From assembly GCF_006443095.1 (NCBI RefSeq), contig NZ_VFWZ01000002.1, positions 992,001 to 1,056,000 on the forward strand: a stretch of DNA of 64,000 bases. Reading direction: 5' to 3'. Under the pieces are notes generated by a model. The model saw only the letters and a list, made by a program, of their open reading frames with translations. It was not told the DNA's origin and searched no databases. Both the position numbers and the translations under genes were made by a program. Origin of the DNA: Aquimarina algicola (GTDB lineage Bacteria; Bacteroidota; Bacteroidia; Flavobacteriales; Flavobacteriaceae). Shown in pieces: positions 8,571 to 19,142 of the stretch; position 1 is the stretch's first letter, and each line of letters opens with the position of its first letter.

Positions 8571-9818
8571 GCTTTTTATAGCTTCATATATCGTATTTAA
8601 CTGCTCATTAGTAACTACATACGGGGCCAAAATATAAATTGTGTTTCCTAAAGGTCTCAGGAAAATTCCTTTTTGCATAAAAAAGTCAAAAATCTCGTAT
8701 CTTTTTTTACCATATCGGTCCATTTCGATATCAAGATCCATTGCATATATGATACCCGTTTGCCTGGTACTTTTGACCTTGGGGTGATTCTTGATCGAAT
8801 CGTTAAATTGTTGATGCGATGCTATAATTCTTTTTATGCTTGTTTGTATTTCGTCTGATTTTAATAATGATATTCCTGCCAAAGATACTGCGCATGCAAT
8901 GGGGTTTGCAGAATATGTATGTGCATGAAAAAAAGCTTTTCCTACAGAGTCATCTAGAAAAGCATCATAAATTTCTTTTGTACAACTTGTTATTGCCATA
9001 GGTACAAATCCTGCCGTCAATGCTTTTGACATAGAAATAATATCAGGTTGTATCTCTGCATGTTCTGAAGCAAACATTTTACCCGTTTTGCCAAAACCTG
9101 TCATGACCTCATCTGCGATTGTGATCACTCCATGATCATTACAAACAGCAAGAATTTGATTGAGATATCTGGCATCATACATATGCATTGAATTCGCTCC
9201 CTGTACCAAAGGTTCATAGATAAATCCGGCTACATCATGATTATTGATAATAGTAAGAAGTTTTTCTATAACTTCTTCTATTGAGTCTGCTGTTGGAGTA
9301 GGTATACGCTGTACATCAATAAAAAAATCTTCAAAAGGCCCGTTATATACTGACAAACCCGAAGCTGACATAGCACCAAATGTATCCCCGTGAAATCCAT
9401 TCTCAAATGCAATAATTGTATTTTTCTTTTTTCCTTTATTAAAATGATATTGAAGTGCCATTTTAATCCCTATCTCATTTGCTGTCGAACCATTATCTGA
9501 AAAAAATATTTTCTCTTGATTAGTAGGCAATAAACCTATCAATTCTTCTGATAATCTAATCGCTGGTTCATGAGTAAATCCAGAAAACACAATCTGATCC
9601 AATTGTTGCATTTGTTCTTGTGCTTTTTCTAAGACAAATGCATTACAATGGCCATACATTGCCGTATACCAAGATGCTATACCATCTATATAGGTTTTTC
9701 CATCTTCACCGTATAACAATGCTCCTTTTGCTTTTACGATAGGTAATGCTTCTTGGTGAATCTTATGCTGGGTAAGTGGATGCCAAATAAATTTTTGGTC
9801 TCTTTCTTGTAAAGTCAT
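8553..9818 (-). CDS. bioA: Adenosylmethionine-8-amino-7-oxononanoate aminotransferase
   Basis: BioA transfers the amino group of S-adenosylmethionine to KAPA to give DAPA in biotin synthesis. The 421-residue class III aminotransferase shows IWHPLTQHK, the BioA substrate region, GSTANEIGIKMALQYH, GFHGDTFGAMSASG, the IADEVMTGFGKTGKMFA segment with the PLP-ring Asp, and the Schiff-base lysine K265 in ISMSKALTAG. Length is normal. It follows bioD by 32 bp and is the last gene of the bioF-bioD-bioA unit seen here. Confidence 0.97.
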   Translation of the reverse strand: MTLQERDQKFIWHPLTQHKIHQEALPIVKAKGALLYGEDGKTYIDGIASWYTAMYGHCNAFVLEKAQEQMQQLDQIVFSGFTHEPAIRLSEELIGLLPTNQEKIFFSDNGSTANEIGIKMALQYHFNKGKKKNTIIAFENGFHGDTFGAMSASGLSVYNGPFEDFFIDVQRIPTPTADSIEEVIEKLLTIINNHDVAGFIYEPLVQGANSMHMYDARYLNQILAVCNDHGVITIADEVMTGFGKTGKMFASEHAEIQPDIISMSKALTAGFVPMAITSCTKEIYDAFLDDSVGKAFFHAHTYSANPIACAVSLAGISLLKSDEIQTSIKRIIASHQQFNDSIKNHPKVKSTRQTGIIYAMDLDIEMDRYGKKRYEIFDFFMQKGIFLRPLGNTIYILAPYVVTNEQLNTIYEAIKSLLDTI

Positions 9819-9850
9819 AAATAGTATATCAACGCCTCCGCGTAATTGTT

Positions 9851-10507
9851 TTAGTTATTGTTTTGAGTCATTGCAAGAAGATTTTCTTTGAACATATCTG
9901 CATACTCTGCTACAACACTTTTGTCAAAATAAGGTTCATTATCAATCCTTCCAATCACAGAAACATCCGCCATTTTGGTGATGATACGCTCTGTTGTCTT
10001 ATGCTCTTCTCCGTTAAAAATAACAGATACTTTACATCCTTTTTCTTTTAATGTATGTAATGTCATAAGGGTATGATTAATACTTCCTAAGTAATGTCTG
10101 GAAACAACAATAACATGATACTCTGGTTGAATAAGGTCTAGAATTGTATGTTCTTCATTTAATGGTACCAAAAGTCCTCCTGCACCTTCTATTACCAAAG
10201 GATTATCCACTTGTGGTATGTTGATCTCCTTAATATCTATAGCTATATTATCTATCGCGGCTGCAGCATGTGGACTCATAGGAGTATGTAATGCATAGCT
10301 ATTCTCATGAAATTTTGATCTCGAATTCATTACAAGCTCTTGTACCTTATCTGTATCCGAATATTCTAAATCTCCTGCCTGTACCGGCTTAAAATAATCT
10401 GCTTCTAAAGCTTCTACTACGATTGCAGAAGCTATTGTTTTTCCAACATCAGTACCTATTCCGGTGATAAATATCTTAGGAGAAGTATTTTCTAATTGAT
10501 CTAGCAT
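9851..10507 (-). CDS. bioD: Dethiobiotin synthetase
   Basis: BioD closes the ureido ring of DAPA with CO2 and ATP. From the ATG at 10507 the protein is 218 residues; residues 12-24 read IFITGIGTDVGKT, the typical P-loop of BioD, followed by YFKPVQAGDLEYSDT (K and Q of the substrate site), SPHAAAA and VIEGAGGLLVPLNE. An in-frame extension upstream to 10585 overlaps bioF and is not family-like, so the ATG seven bases downstream of the bioF stop is chosen. Ring-closing context with bioF and bioA confirms the call. Confidence 0.96.
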   Translation of the reverse strand: MLDQLENTSPKIFITGIGTDVGKTIASAIVVEALEADYFKPVQAGDLEYSDTDKVQELVMNSRSKFHENSYALHTPMSPHAAAAIDNIAIDIKEINIPQVDNPLVIEGAGGLLVPLNEEHTILDLIQPEYHVIVVSRHYLGSINHTLMTLHTLKEKGCKVSVIFNGEEHKTTERIITKMADVSVIGRIDNEPYFDKSVVAEYADMFKENLLAMTQNNN

Positions 10508-10514
10508 CTTTCTT

Positions 10515-11681
10515 TTAATTATGAATAACAAAAGTAGCAAGTAAGGATAAGACTTCCGAAATTTCTTCTTCAGAATTATAGGCATGTAAGCAAAAACGTA
10601 AACGTTCTTTTCCCTCTGGTACTGTTGGTGATAAAATAGGTTTTACATCAAATCCTTTATCTTGAATCTGTAAGGCTATTTGTTTTACATTTTCATTACC
10701 AGATAGAATACAACAATGTATAGCAGAATCACTTTTGATAAAATTCTGTTTTAGACCTGTCTCATCAAGTTTTTGATTAAACCATGCAATGTTGTTATGT
10801 AATTTTTGTATAGCTAAAGAATGTTCTAACTCTTGATATGCAGATAAAATAGTAGCTACAGAATGTGGAGGCAGCCCTGTTGTATAAATGAAACTTCTTG
10901 CAAAATTTACGAGATATGCTTTTAACTCCTCCGAACCTAGAATAATAGCACCATGACATCCTATCGCTTTACCAAAAGTATTGATCCTTGCAAATATATT
11001 CTTTTCTAGCCCTAAGTGCTGTACTATTCCTTTACCTTGATTACCAAATACACCTGTTGCATGTGCCTCGTCTACAATAAGATGAGCATGATATTGGGCA
11101 CAAAGATTGACAATACCTTGTAGATCGGGCATATCGCCATCCATAGAAAAGACAGATTCTGTTACTACATAAATCTCAAACTCCTGAATATTATCATTGT
11201 TTTTTGAATGTAATTGTTCAAGTTTCTTTTGCAGATCATTTAAATCATTGTGACTAAATTTATATGACTTTGCATTACACATTTGTACACCATCTCGTAT
11301 CGAAGCATGAATAAATTCATCGTATAAAATAAAATCGCCTCTTTGGGGTATCGCAGAGAAAAAACCAATATTCGCATCATATCCGGAGTTGAATAATAGG
11401 GCAGAGGGAGCATCATGAAAATCTGCCAAATATGTCTCTACTTTATCATATAAATCATAATTACCAGAAAGTAAACGAGAGCCCGTAGCTCCATTTTGTA
11501 TTATATTTTGTTCTGCTAAAATATCTTGTGTATTCTCAAAAATAGACTGAGAAACTGCAAAACCTAAATAATCATTAGAAGAAAAATCAACCCAGTTATT
11601 TATTGAGGGCAACTTTCGTAGTGCGTTTTTTGCACTTCTATCTTCTAGTTTTTTCTGTATCTTTTTTGGCAATCCTTTCAT
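10515..11681 (-). CDS. bioF: 8-amino-7-oxononanoate synthase
   Basis: BioF condenses pimeloyl-ACP (or CoA) with alanine to form KAPA. From ATG 11681 the protein is 388 residues and has the alpha-oxoamine synthase pattern: SSNDYLGFA, GSRLLSGNYDLYDKVE, LLFNSGYDANIGFF, VTESVFSMDGDMPDL, DEAHATGVFG and the PLP lysine in NTFGKAIGCHG (K238). The upstream ORF extension to 11702 starts with a non-ATG region overlapping the promoter and is rejected. First gene of the biotin unit; divergent from an acetyltransferase gene. Confidence 0.97.
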   Translation of the reverse strand: MKGLPKKIQKKLEDRSAKNALRKLPSINNWVDFSSNDYLGFAVSQSIFENTQDILAEQNIIQNGATGSRLLSGNYDLYDKVETYLADFHDAPSALLFNSGYDANIGFFSAIPQRGDFILYDEFIHASIRDGVQMCNAKSYKFSHNDLNDLQKKLEQLHSKNNDNIQEFEIYVVTESVFSMDGDMPDLQGIVNLCAQYHAHLIVDEAHATGVFGNQGKGIVQHLGLEKNIFARINTFGKAIGCHGAIILGSEELKAYLVNFARSFIYTTGLPPHSVATILSAYQELEHSLAIQKLHNNIAWFNQKLDETGLKQNFIKSDSAIHCCILSGNENVKQIALQIQDKGFDVKPILSPTVPEGKERLRFCLHAYNSEEEISEVLSLLATFVIHN

Positions 11682-11689
11682 TATCTTTA

Positions 11690-11721
11690 CAAAGATAAGC
11701 AATGCTAATACTTATTACATA
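11690..11721 (-). promoter_or_regulatory. Bacteroidota-type promoter of bioFDA
   Basis: TATCTTTG on the minus strand (11697..11690) matches TAnnTTTG exactly, with TATG (11721..11718) 20 nt upstream as a one-mismatch -33 element. It ends only 8 nt before the bioF ATG, implying a very short leader. No BirA-type operator dyad was seen. Confidence 0.5.
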
Positions 11722-11775
11722 TTCACTCTTAGATTACACTATAATATTGTCCTTATTACTCCTAAAATACAATAC

Positions 11776-12318
11776 ATGAAAAACATAGAATACACTTGTG
11801 TTACTCAAGAAAATGAACTTAGACAGATTATTCATTTACAACAAACCAATCTACCGTCTTCTATCTCTGAAACCGAAAAACAAAAAGAAGGATTTGTTAC
11901 GGTACAACATGACTTGAATATCTTAAATAAAATGAATAATAAACAACCTCATATTATCGCAAAAGACGAGGATAAAGTTGTTGGCTACGCACTTTGTATG
12001 CCAAAAGATTTCAAAGAAGACATAGAAATTCTAAAACCTATGTTTTCAAAAATTGATCAACATCTTACTTCTGGCAATTCTTATATCGCAATGGGGCAGA
12101 TATGTATTGATAAAGCCTATCGAAGGCAAGGAATTTTCAGAGGTTTGTATCAAAAAATGAAAAGCGAATTACAAACAAAATATGACTATTTGATTACTGA
12201 AGTAGCATCCAATAATTTACGTTCTATACAAGCCCATCAAGCAATAGGGTTTAACTCCTGGATTACGTATGCTGTTGATGGAATTGAATGGCACCTTATT
12301 CGTTGGAACTGGGAGTAA
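11776..12318 (+). CDS. GNAT family N-acetyltransferase
   Basis: The 180-residue protein has the GNAT order: IAKDEDKVVGYALCMPKDF (beta-2/3), then YIAMGQICIDKAYRRQGIFRGLYQKMKSEL, in which R-R-Q-G-I-F is the acetyl-CoA loop of motif A, and LITEVASNNLRSIQAHQAIGFNSW, motif B with conserved N and GF. Substrate unknown. It is divergent from bioF (94 bp between the ATGs) and its last 23 nt overlap the 3' end of the convergent S9 peptidase gene. Confidence 0.88.
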   Translation: MKNIEYTCVTQENELRQIIHLQQTNLPSSISETEKQKEGFVTVQHDLNILNKMNNKQPHIIAKDEDKVVGYALCMPKDFKEDIEILKPMFSKIDQHLTSGNSYIAMGQICIDKAYRRQGIFRGLYQKMKSELQTKYDYLITEVASNNLRSIQAHQAIGFNSWITYAVDGIEWHLIRWNWE

Positions 12319-15127
12319 TCCTTGTAGGAGCAACTCTTATAGTATCAAGATCGTATCCGAGATCTTTTCCTTTCTGTACTCTAGGAACTCCCGTAGTCAT
12401 CCACTCAGGTGGATTTGATCCTTTTAAGTAATGATCAAAAAACTGCATCATTCTTATAGAAAGATCTTGTTTATTTCTCATTTTTCTTAGATTATGAGCT
12501 TCTTCATTATAAACTAATAACCAAACTGGTTTTTGTAATCGTCTCATTCCCATAAACATTTCGATACCTTGATAATATGGTACAGCACCATCATTATCAT
12601 TATGCATCATCAACAATGGTGTTTCTATTTTCGGAATTCCGAAAAGAGGTGAATTTTCTATATACAGATCAAAACCTTCCCATAGATTTTTACCGAGTCT
12701 ACTTTGGGTTCTCTCATATTGAAACGCTCTACTCAATCCTGATTTCCAACGAATACCACCATAAGCAGACGTCATATTACTTACAGGTGCTCCAGCCATA
12801 GCAGCTTTAAATTTATTTGTCACTGTAATTAAATATGCAACTTGATAACCTCCCCAGCTTTGACCTTGTATACCTATATTATTGCTATCAATATAACCTA
12901 GCTCTTCTAGTGCTTCTACTCCCGATACAATACAATTATAAGCACTTGCCCCGGGTTTTCCTTCGTCATACACAATATCCGGAACAAACATAATATAATC
13001 ATTGCTTACCAAATAAGATGGATTAACAGTAGACGCACTTGGTCTCGGGATATGATAGGATCGATAGCTATCAGACCTTTTTTCATAAAAATAAGTAATC
13101 AAAGGATACTTTTTTGAAGGATCAAAATTTTCTGGTTTATATACAATCCCTTCTAATTTTTTACCATCATTCGCTTTCCAAGAGAATAGCTCGGCTGTAC
13201 CCCATTTAAAGTTTTTTTGATGCGGGTTTACTTCTGTTATCTTTTTTATATTCTGAAAACTATTATTAAATGTATATAAATCCGGAAATATTTTAAAATT
13301 TCCTTTTCTAAATACAAAAATATTAGCGTTTTTAGCTTTTTTATGCGAATTAATCGAATATTCTGTAGGTGCTATTTTTTCGATTAATTTCTTCTTTTTA
13401 AGAGTATATAATCCAGAAGCTTTTGTTGTTTTGTCAAAACTTGTTATTAATAACTCTTCTCCGATATAACTAGCAATGTTTTTATCATCAGAATCAAGCA
13501 TTTTTGTGCGATACTCAATAGTGTTTTTTCTTCCTGATTTTGTGAGATTTATTGGCTTTTCTTTTCCGGTAAGAGAAATTTTCCAAATATCAAACCTGTC
13601 ATAAATTAATGCGTTTTGGTCTTTATCAAAACCTCCGAAACCATATGCGTCTGGAAGTGTAGGGTGATCGTCATCTTCTTCAAAGAAAGCAACATCAAGA
13701 TCTTTGGTAAGATTTATCTTTTGATGAGTTGATAAATGAATAGAAAACCAATGCTTCTCTTTCATATCATAATGCAAAGCATATTGACCATCTGGTGAAA
13801 GATAAGGACGCTTCCCTTTATTTTTGAGAATTAACTTTTTATTGCCTGTATACGTATCAATAACATAGAAATCGTTTGTCCAGGGATAATCCCATGACCT
13901 ATTAAGATCATATGGAGTACTTGATTCTCCTAAAATGTATTGTTGTTCTTTATTTTTATCGAAAATAAGATCTTCAATAGTTTCGTCTTGAAGATGAACA
14001 TATTTTTTCTTTTCAATATCAAAATAAGAAATAAAGGCTTTTTTACTAAGTTTATCAAATTTTGATTTTTGCTCAGGTTGAATAAGCTTGTCTTGCCAGT
14101 TCCAAACATCTACTTGCGGAACCTCGTCCTTTAGCATAGTAGTATCTATTTTATAAACTACTTTTGGTTTTGAATATAAGTAAAGTCTATTTCCATTCTC
14201 AGAAAAGAAAGGTTCTTGATTTTCACTCAAAATCCAATGCTTTCTCAGGTTTTTACCCAAGGTATCTACTAATTTTTCTAGTGTATTATTTGCATAATAA
14301 TGTAACTCAAATTGCAAAGAATCTACGTCTGTAGAATCTGATACAGATAAATACGCTAGTTTATCTCCATCTTTATACACACTAAGCTTGTCGTATTTAT
14401 ATTTAGTAGTATCAATTACGGTAGTATTTTTAGAAATGCAGTTATATTGATAGATTCCAAGATCTTTATCTTTATCTTTTTTATTTTTTAGTGTGTAATA
14501 AAAAACATTTCCTTTATCGGGTACAACAAATTCCTTGATCTGGTGTATTGTGTCTTTCTGTTTAGTCTTAAACGAGTAAATCAGGGCATAATTCTGTTGA
14601 TAAGCCAAAGAAGATTTATTCTTATCAAGAGTATCTTTTTTATTTTTCTTGGAGTCAGCTCTTTTATAACTTTCAAGAACTAACCAATTTTCATGATCTT
14701 TTGGTAATTTATATGATTTTACTTTTGCTATAGAATCATAAATAGAATTTGTATTTACATTATATATAAACAAAACATCTTTGGTTCTTTTTTCTTTATC
14801 TATCTTTTTCTTTTTTTCGCTTCTTGTTACCTGATATTTAGGCTTTCTTTTGAAAACAACGTAATTTTCATCTGAAGATATTGAAGTATCATATCCATTC
14901 GGAAATGTAAACTTTCTTTTACTCTTAGTATTATAAATCTCTATATATCCATCACCTCTCCTTGTATTTGTTTGGATAGTAGAAACAATCAGTTTTCCAT
15001 TATCAGATATTTTTGTATTTGTAATATTCTTCCATAGGTCATAATCGCTATGCGTAAGAGTTTTTTTTTGCGCAAAAAGAGAGGTTACGCTAAAAAAGAT
15101 GATGAGGGTAATAAGTTTTTGATCCAT
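12296..15127 (-). CDS. S9 family (prolyl oligopeptidase-type) secreted peptidase
   Basis: This 943-residue protein has a signal peptide (residues 1-19, ending SLFAQ), a long beta-propeller-like region (about 30-640) rich in WD-like strands, and a C-terminal alpha/beta hydrolase domain. The catalytic triad is visible: S757 in GQSWGGYQVAYL, D846 in HNDNDGAVPYYQG and H878 in NEEAHNLRK. The domain order is that of DPP4/acylaminoacyl peptidase relatives acting on oligopeptides in the periplasm. It is longer than typical DPP4-like enzymes (about 700-750 residues), the excess lying in the propeller region. Transcribed alone, with 339 bp of non-coding DNA upstream. Confidence 0.92.
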   Translation of the reverse strand: MDQKLITLIIFFSVTSLFAQKKTLTHSDYDLWKNITNTKISDNGKLIVSTIQTNTRRGDGYIEIYNTKSKRKFTFPNGYDTSISSDENYVVFKRKPKYQVTRSEKKKKIDKEKRTKDVLFIYNVNTNSIYDSIAKVKSYKLPKDHENWLVLESYKRADSKKNKKDTLDKNKSSLAYQQNYALIYSFKTKQKDTIHQIKEFVVPDKGNVFYYTLKNKKDKDKDLGIYQYNCISKNTTVIDTTKYKYDKLSVYKDGDKLAYLSVSDSTDVDSLQFELHYYANNTLEKLVDTLGKNLRKHWILSENQEPFFSENGNRLYLYSKPKVVYKIDTTMLKDEVPQVDVWNWQDKLIQPEQKSKFDKLSKKAFISYFDIEKKKYVHLQDETIEDLIFDKNKEQQYILGESSTPYDLNRSWDYPWTNDFYVIDTYTGNKKLILKNKGKRPYLSPDGQYALHYDMKEKHWFSIHLSTHQKINLTKDLDVAFFEEDDDHPTLPDAYGFGGFDKDQNALIYDRFDIWKISLTGKEKPINLTKSGRKNTIEYRTKMLDSDDKNIASYIGEELLITSFDKTTKASGLYTLKKKKLIEKIAPTEYSINSHKKAKNANIFVFRKGNFKIFPDLYTFNNSFQNIKKITEVNPHQKNFKWGTAELFSWKANDGKKLEGIVYKPENFDPSKKYPLITYFYEKRSDSYRSYHIPRPSASTVNPSYLVSNDYIMFVPDIVYDEGKPGASAYNCIVSGVEALEELGYIDSNNIGIQGQSWGGYQVAYLITVTNKFKAAMAGAPVSNMTSAYGGIRWKSGLSRAFQYERTQSRLGKNLWEGFDLYIENSPLFGIPKIETPLLMMHNDNDGAVPYYQGIEMFMGMRRLQKPVWLLVYNEEAHNLRKMRNKQDLSIRMMQFFDHYLKGSNPPEWMTTGVPRVQKGKDLGYDLDTIRVAPTRITPSSNE

Positions 15128-15410
15128 AGGATAAAATTTGACCTTGAGGTGTATTAATTAATGTCGAAAAGTATTAAAACGTTTCTATGGTAGAAGGTGT
15201 TTTAACATAATTTTATCTAAAAACCAGATTTTTAGATTATTACATTAGAGTTTCCCTTATAAATTTAATATTTCAGTTAGTGAAACTATATTTTGCAGCA
15301 TTAAAAGTCTTAAAAATAAAAACCTATCTAATGTGTTTATTTTGTTGATCCTTACATCTATTTTATATTATTATTTTGAGAATAGTTGCAATGGCAAATG
15401 AGGCGTATAA
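15128..15410. other. Non-coding region upstream of S9 peptidase
   Basis: About 280 bp between the S9 peptidase start and the atpC terminator contain no plausible gene, tRNA or repeat. It presumably carries the S9 peptidase promoter; no exact TAnnTTTG with proper spacing was found. Confidence 0.5.
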
Positions 15411-15445
15411 AAAAAGTGCTTCTTTTATGTAAAGAAGCACTTTTT
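15411..15445 (-). terminator. Intrinsic terminator after atpC
   Basis: AAAAAGTGCTTCTTT (15411-15425) and its complement (15431-15445) form a perfect 15-bp stem with a 5-nt loop, 21 bp downstream of the atpC stop on the minus strand, followed there by further Ts. Confidence 0.85.
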
Positions 15446-15466
15446 ATAGTTTTATCAAGTATTGTT

Positions 15467-15745
15467 TTAATCTGCTAAAACAATTACTTTATTATCTTTC
15501 ATTTCTATCGTTCCAGAAGTTATAGGAAGTAGAGTAGCTCCATTTTCACCTTTTGTGAACTTATCAGCAACTTCTTCGCTAAGATTCATATCACCATATA
15601 CTTTTACATTTCCTTTTCCTAATAAGGAGATAATGGGTGCATGGTTATCCAGCATCTGAAACTCTCCATTTTCTCCTGGTACGGCTACAGAGGTTACTTC
15701 ACCACTAAATAATACTGCTTCTGGAGTTACTATTTCTAAATACAT
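15467..15745 (-). CDS. atpC: F1F0 ATP synthase subunit epsilon
   Basis: The 92-residue protein is the N-terminal beta-sandwich of F1 epsilon: MYLEIVTPEAVLFSGEVTSV, VPGENGEFQMLDNHAPIISLLGKG and a final ITSGTIEMKDNKVIVLAD. It lacks the C-terminal two-helix domain of E. coli epsilon (about 138 residues), which is normal for Bacteroidota and means the inhibitory helical arm is absent. It follows atpD after an 83-bp repeat-containing spacer. In this phylum atpD-atpC are commonly separate from the remaining atp genes, and none of those are in the window. Confidence 0.95.
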   Translation of the reverse strand: MYLEIVTPEAVLFSGEVTSVAVPGENGEFQMLDNHAPIISLLGKGNVKVYGDMNLSEEVADKFTKGENGATLLPITSGTIEMKDNKVIVLAD

Positions 15746-15754
15746 ATTTATTCT

Positions 15755-15827
15755 AGTTATGAGTTATGAGTAGTGAGTTATGAGTGAAATAAAAATTAAT
15801 ACTAAACTCCTAACTCTGAACTCTGAG
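15755..15827 (-). repeat. Direct and inverted GAGTTATGAGT repeats in the atpD-atpC spacer
   Basis: Two copies of GAGTTATGAGT (15761-15771 and 15775-15785, 14-nt period) are followed by an inverted near copy ACTCCTAACTC (15806-15816), which pairs with either at 10 of 11 positions. In the mRNA this makes alternative hairpins between the atpD stop and the atpC start, which could tune the atpD:atpC ratio or mRNA stability. Similar seven-base ACTCATA-type low-complexity stretches occur in other flavobacterial intergenic regions, as I recall. Confidence 0.65.
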
Positions 15828-15828
15828 C

Positions 15829-17415
<1,587 letters not shown>

Positions 17416-17423
17416 TCAGGCTG

Positions 17424-17431
17424 CAAATATA
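17424..17431 (-). promoter_or_regulatory. -7 element of atpDC
   Basis: TATATTTG on the minus strand matches TAnnTTTG exactly and gives a leader of about 80 nt for atpD. The -33 position is only AT-rich. Confidence 0.45.
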
Positions 17432-17532
17432 GTCTTTTCAAATAAAAAAATAATGTATTTTATTTTGTTTTTTTTAAGCTATTCTTCTATTACTTTTTTT
17501 AACTAATACTGTACTGATTTTTATATTCAAAA

Positions 17533-17566
17533 AAAATCCCGTTCAAAACATGTTGAGCGGGATTTT
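17533..17566 (-). terminator. Intrinsic terminator after SGNH lipoprotein gene
   Basis: AAAATCCCGTTCAA (17533-17546) and TTGAGCGGGATTTT (17553-17566) form a 14-bp stem with one G-U pair and a 6-nt loop; on the minus strand a run of Ts follows. It lies 20 bp after the SGNH gene stop and separates it from atpD. Confidence 0.85.
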
Positions 17567-17586
17567 CTATGTTATTTCTATTTTAA

Positions 17587-19122
17587 TTACTCCAGTAGTG
17601 AAGCCGAATAAGTAGTACTAAATGTTGAAACGTCTACGAGATTTCCTGAAGCTTCAAAGTTTGAACCATAAGTAGCATCTATAGCTTTCAGCATCTCATT
17701 AGCAACTAATGCATAACCTCTAGAAGTAGGATGCACACCATCTAAAGAAAAAGCACCACCCGTTGCTAAAGTTGAAGTGATAACTAATCCATTTGTTTCA
17801 ACGCCAGTTGAAGCCACTCGATCTAACAGCGTATTGGCGTCAAATAAAGCAAAGCCACTTGCTGCCGCAGCAGTTTCTATAACATTATTGAAAGCCATAG
17901 TTGCAGTCTTAATTTCATTTTGTTCCTCTGGTGTGAGTACCCATTTATCAGACAAAGGTATAGCAACACCATTAACAGACAATGGATTTTGTGGGTCTGC
18001 GAGTGTTCCAATAAAACTTGAAGCTGGTAATACCAATAAGTCTTCTTCTGTAGCTTGCCTGAAGTTTGGCAAACCTAAACCAGACAAATCTGTTAAATCT
18101 TCATCTACAATCACTACAGCATTAGACGATGAAGCTTCAAAATTAATGGTTCGAGCATTGGCTTCTTCTGCGGTTATTAAACTATTTGCTAACGCTAATT
18201 GTAGCCCTCCGTTATACTCCATGTATGCTTGATTTACAGCGCCTGCTGTCGCAGCATCTAAGGGTACAGGATTATGCGGTACTGTCGTAAAATGAGGTAT
18301 CGCAGTGACATTAGGGATGTTACCCAGTATACCCTGAACACCTGAAATATTGGTTGTTAAAGATCCTATAAGCGCTTGGTAAGTTGCCTCGAAACCCACA
18401 CCAATATCACCAGCCAGTGGTGTGATTGGGTTAGTACCATCGCCGCCAGAAAGCGCATAACCTAAAACATCATTATTACCAATCCATAAAGAAACAAATG
18501 ATGGTTGTTGAGCAATAGCAAGTTCTATTACACTTGCATCAGGGGATGTACCAGTCATTCTTACAAAGTATGGATTAGCATTAGGCAAAGCCCCAATATT
18601 ACCATACCCAGGAGCTAATAAGTGAAAACTTTTAGCACCAGGCACACCGAGATTATTAAATGGTCCGGTTGGATTGTTTAACACGATATCTGTTGTCGGC
18701 ACTGCAGAAGGCACCAGTGATTGTAAGGGAACTGGTGCTGGTCTAGGACCACTAAGATCCAAAACTAATCTTGGACCAAAACCTTGAATTTGAGTTCCAC
18801 CAGCTAACAAACCACCAACATTATCATTCATTAATGGCTGTGTAAATGTACCACCATTTCCTAAAGCTGCAAATTGTTGTGCCAAAATTGCGGGCATAGA
18901 ATTTTCTTGGGCAATTTTATAAAGAGCTCCATCTGCAAATCCAGCTGTTAAAGAATTTCCCATAGATACATACTTAGAAAAATCTGCACTTCCTTGCGTG
19001 AAAGCTTCGAGTTCTATCGACTCTTCTTGTCCTCTTTCTCTTAGGTCTTCCAAAGTGTCGTTATCGCAAGACATAAAACTGATAAAAAGAAGAAACAATG
19101 CTGTATATTTTATTTTTTTCAT
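17587..19122 (-). CDS. SGNH/GDSL hydrolase family outer-membrane lipoprotein
   Basis: The 511-residue protein (ATG 19122; the in-frame TTG at 19140 is rejected) has a lipoprotein signal ending LLFISFMSC, so it is probably lipid-anchored. Block I of the SGNH fold is YVSMGNSLTAGFADGALY (Ser in G-N-S-L), block III is SLWIGNNDVLGYAL (N of G-N-N-D) and block V is SLDGVHPTSRGYALVAN (D and H). A long low-complexity middle region separates them. Substrate is unknown; esterase activity on lipids or acetylated glycans is typical. It lies 20 bp after a TonB receptor gene and is surely co-transcribed, suggesting that the pair handles the same imported substrate. Confidence 0.88.
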   Translation of the reverse strand: MKKIKYTALFLLFISFMSCDNDTLEDLRERGQEESIELEAFTQGSADFSKYVSMGNSLTAGFADGALYKIAQENSMPAILAQQFAALGNGGTFTQPLMNDNVGGLLAGGTQIQGFGPRLVLDLSGPRPAPVPLQSLVPSAVPTTDIVLNNPTGPFNNLGVPGAKSFHLLAPGYGNIGALPNANPYFVRMTGTSPDASVIELAIAQQPSFVSLWIGNNDVLGYALSGGDGTNPITPLAGDIGVGFEATYQALIGSLTTNISGVQGILGNIPNVTAIPHFTTVPHNPVPLDAATAGAVNQAYMEYNGGLQLALANSLITAEEANARTINFEASSSNAVVIVDEDLTDLSGLGLPNFRQATEEDLLVLPASSFIGTLADPQNPLSVNGVAIPLSDKWVLTPEEQNEIKTATMAFNNVIETAAAASGFALFDANTLLDRVASTGVETNGLVITSTLATGGAFSLDGVHPTSRGYALVANEMLKAIDATYGSNFEASGNLVDVSTFSTTYSASLLE

Positions 19123-19142
19123 GATAATTTCTAATTTCAATA

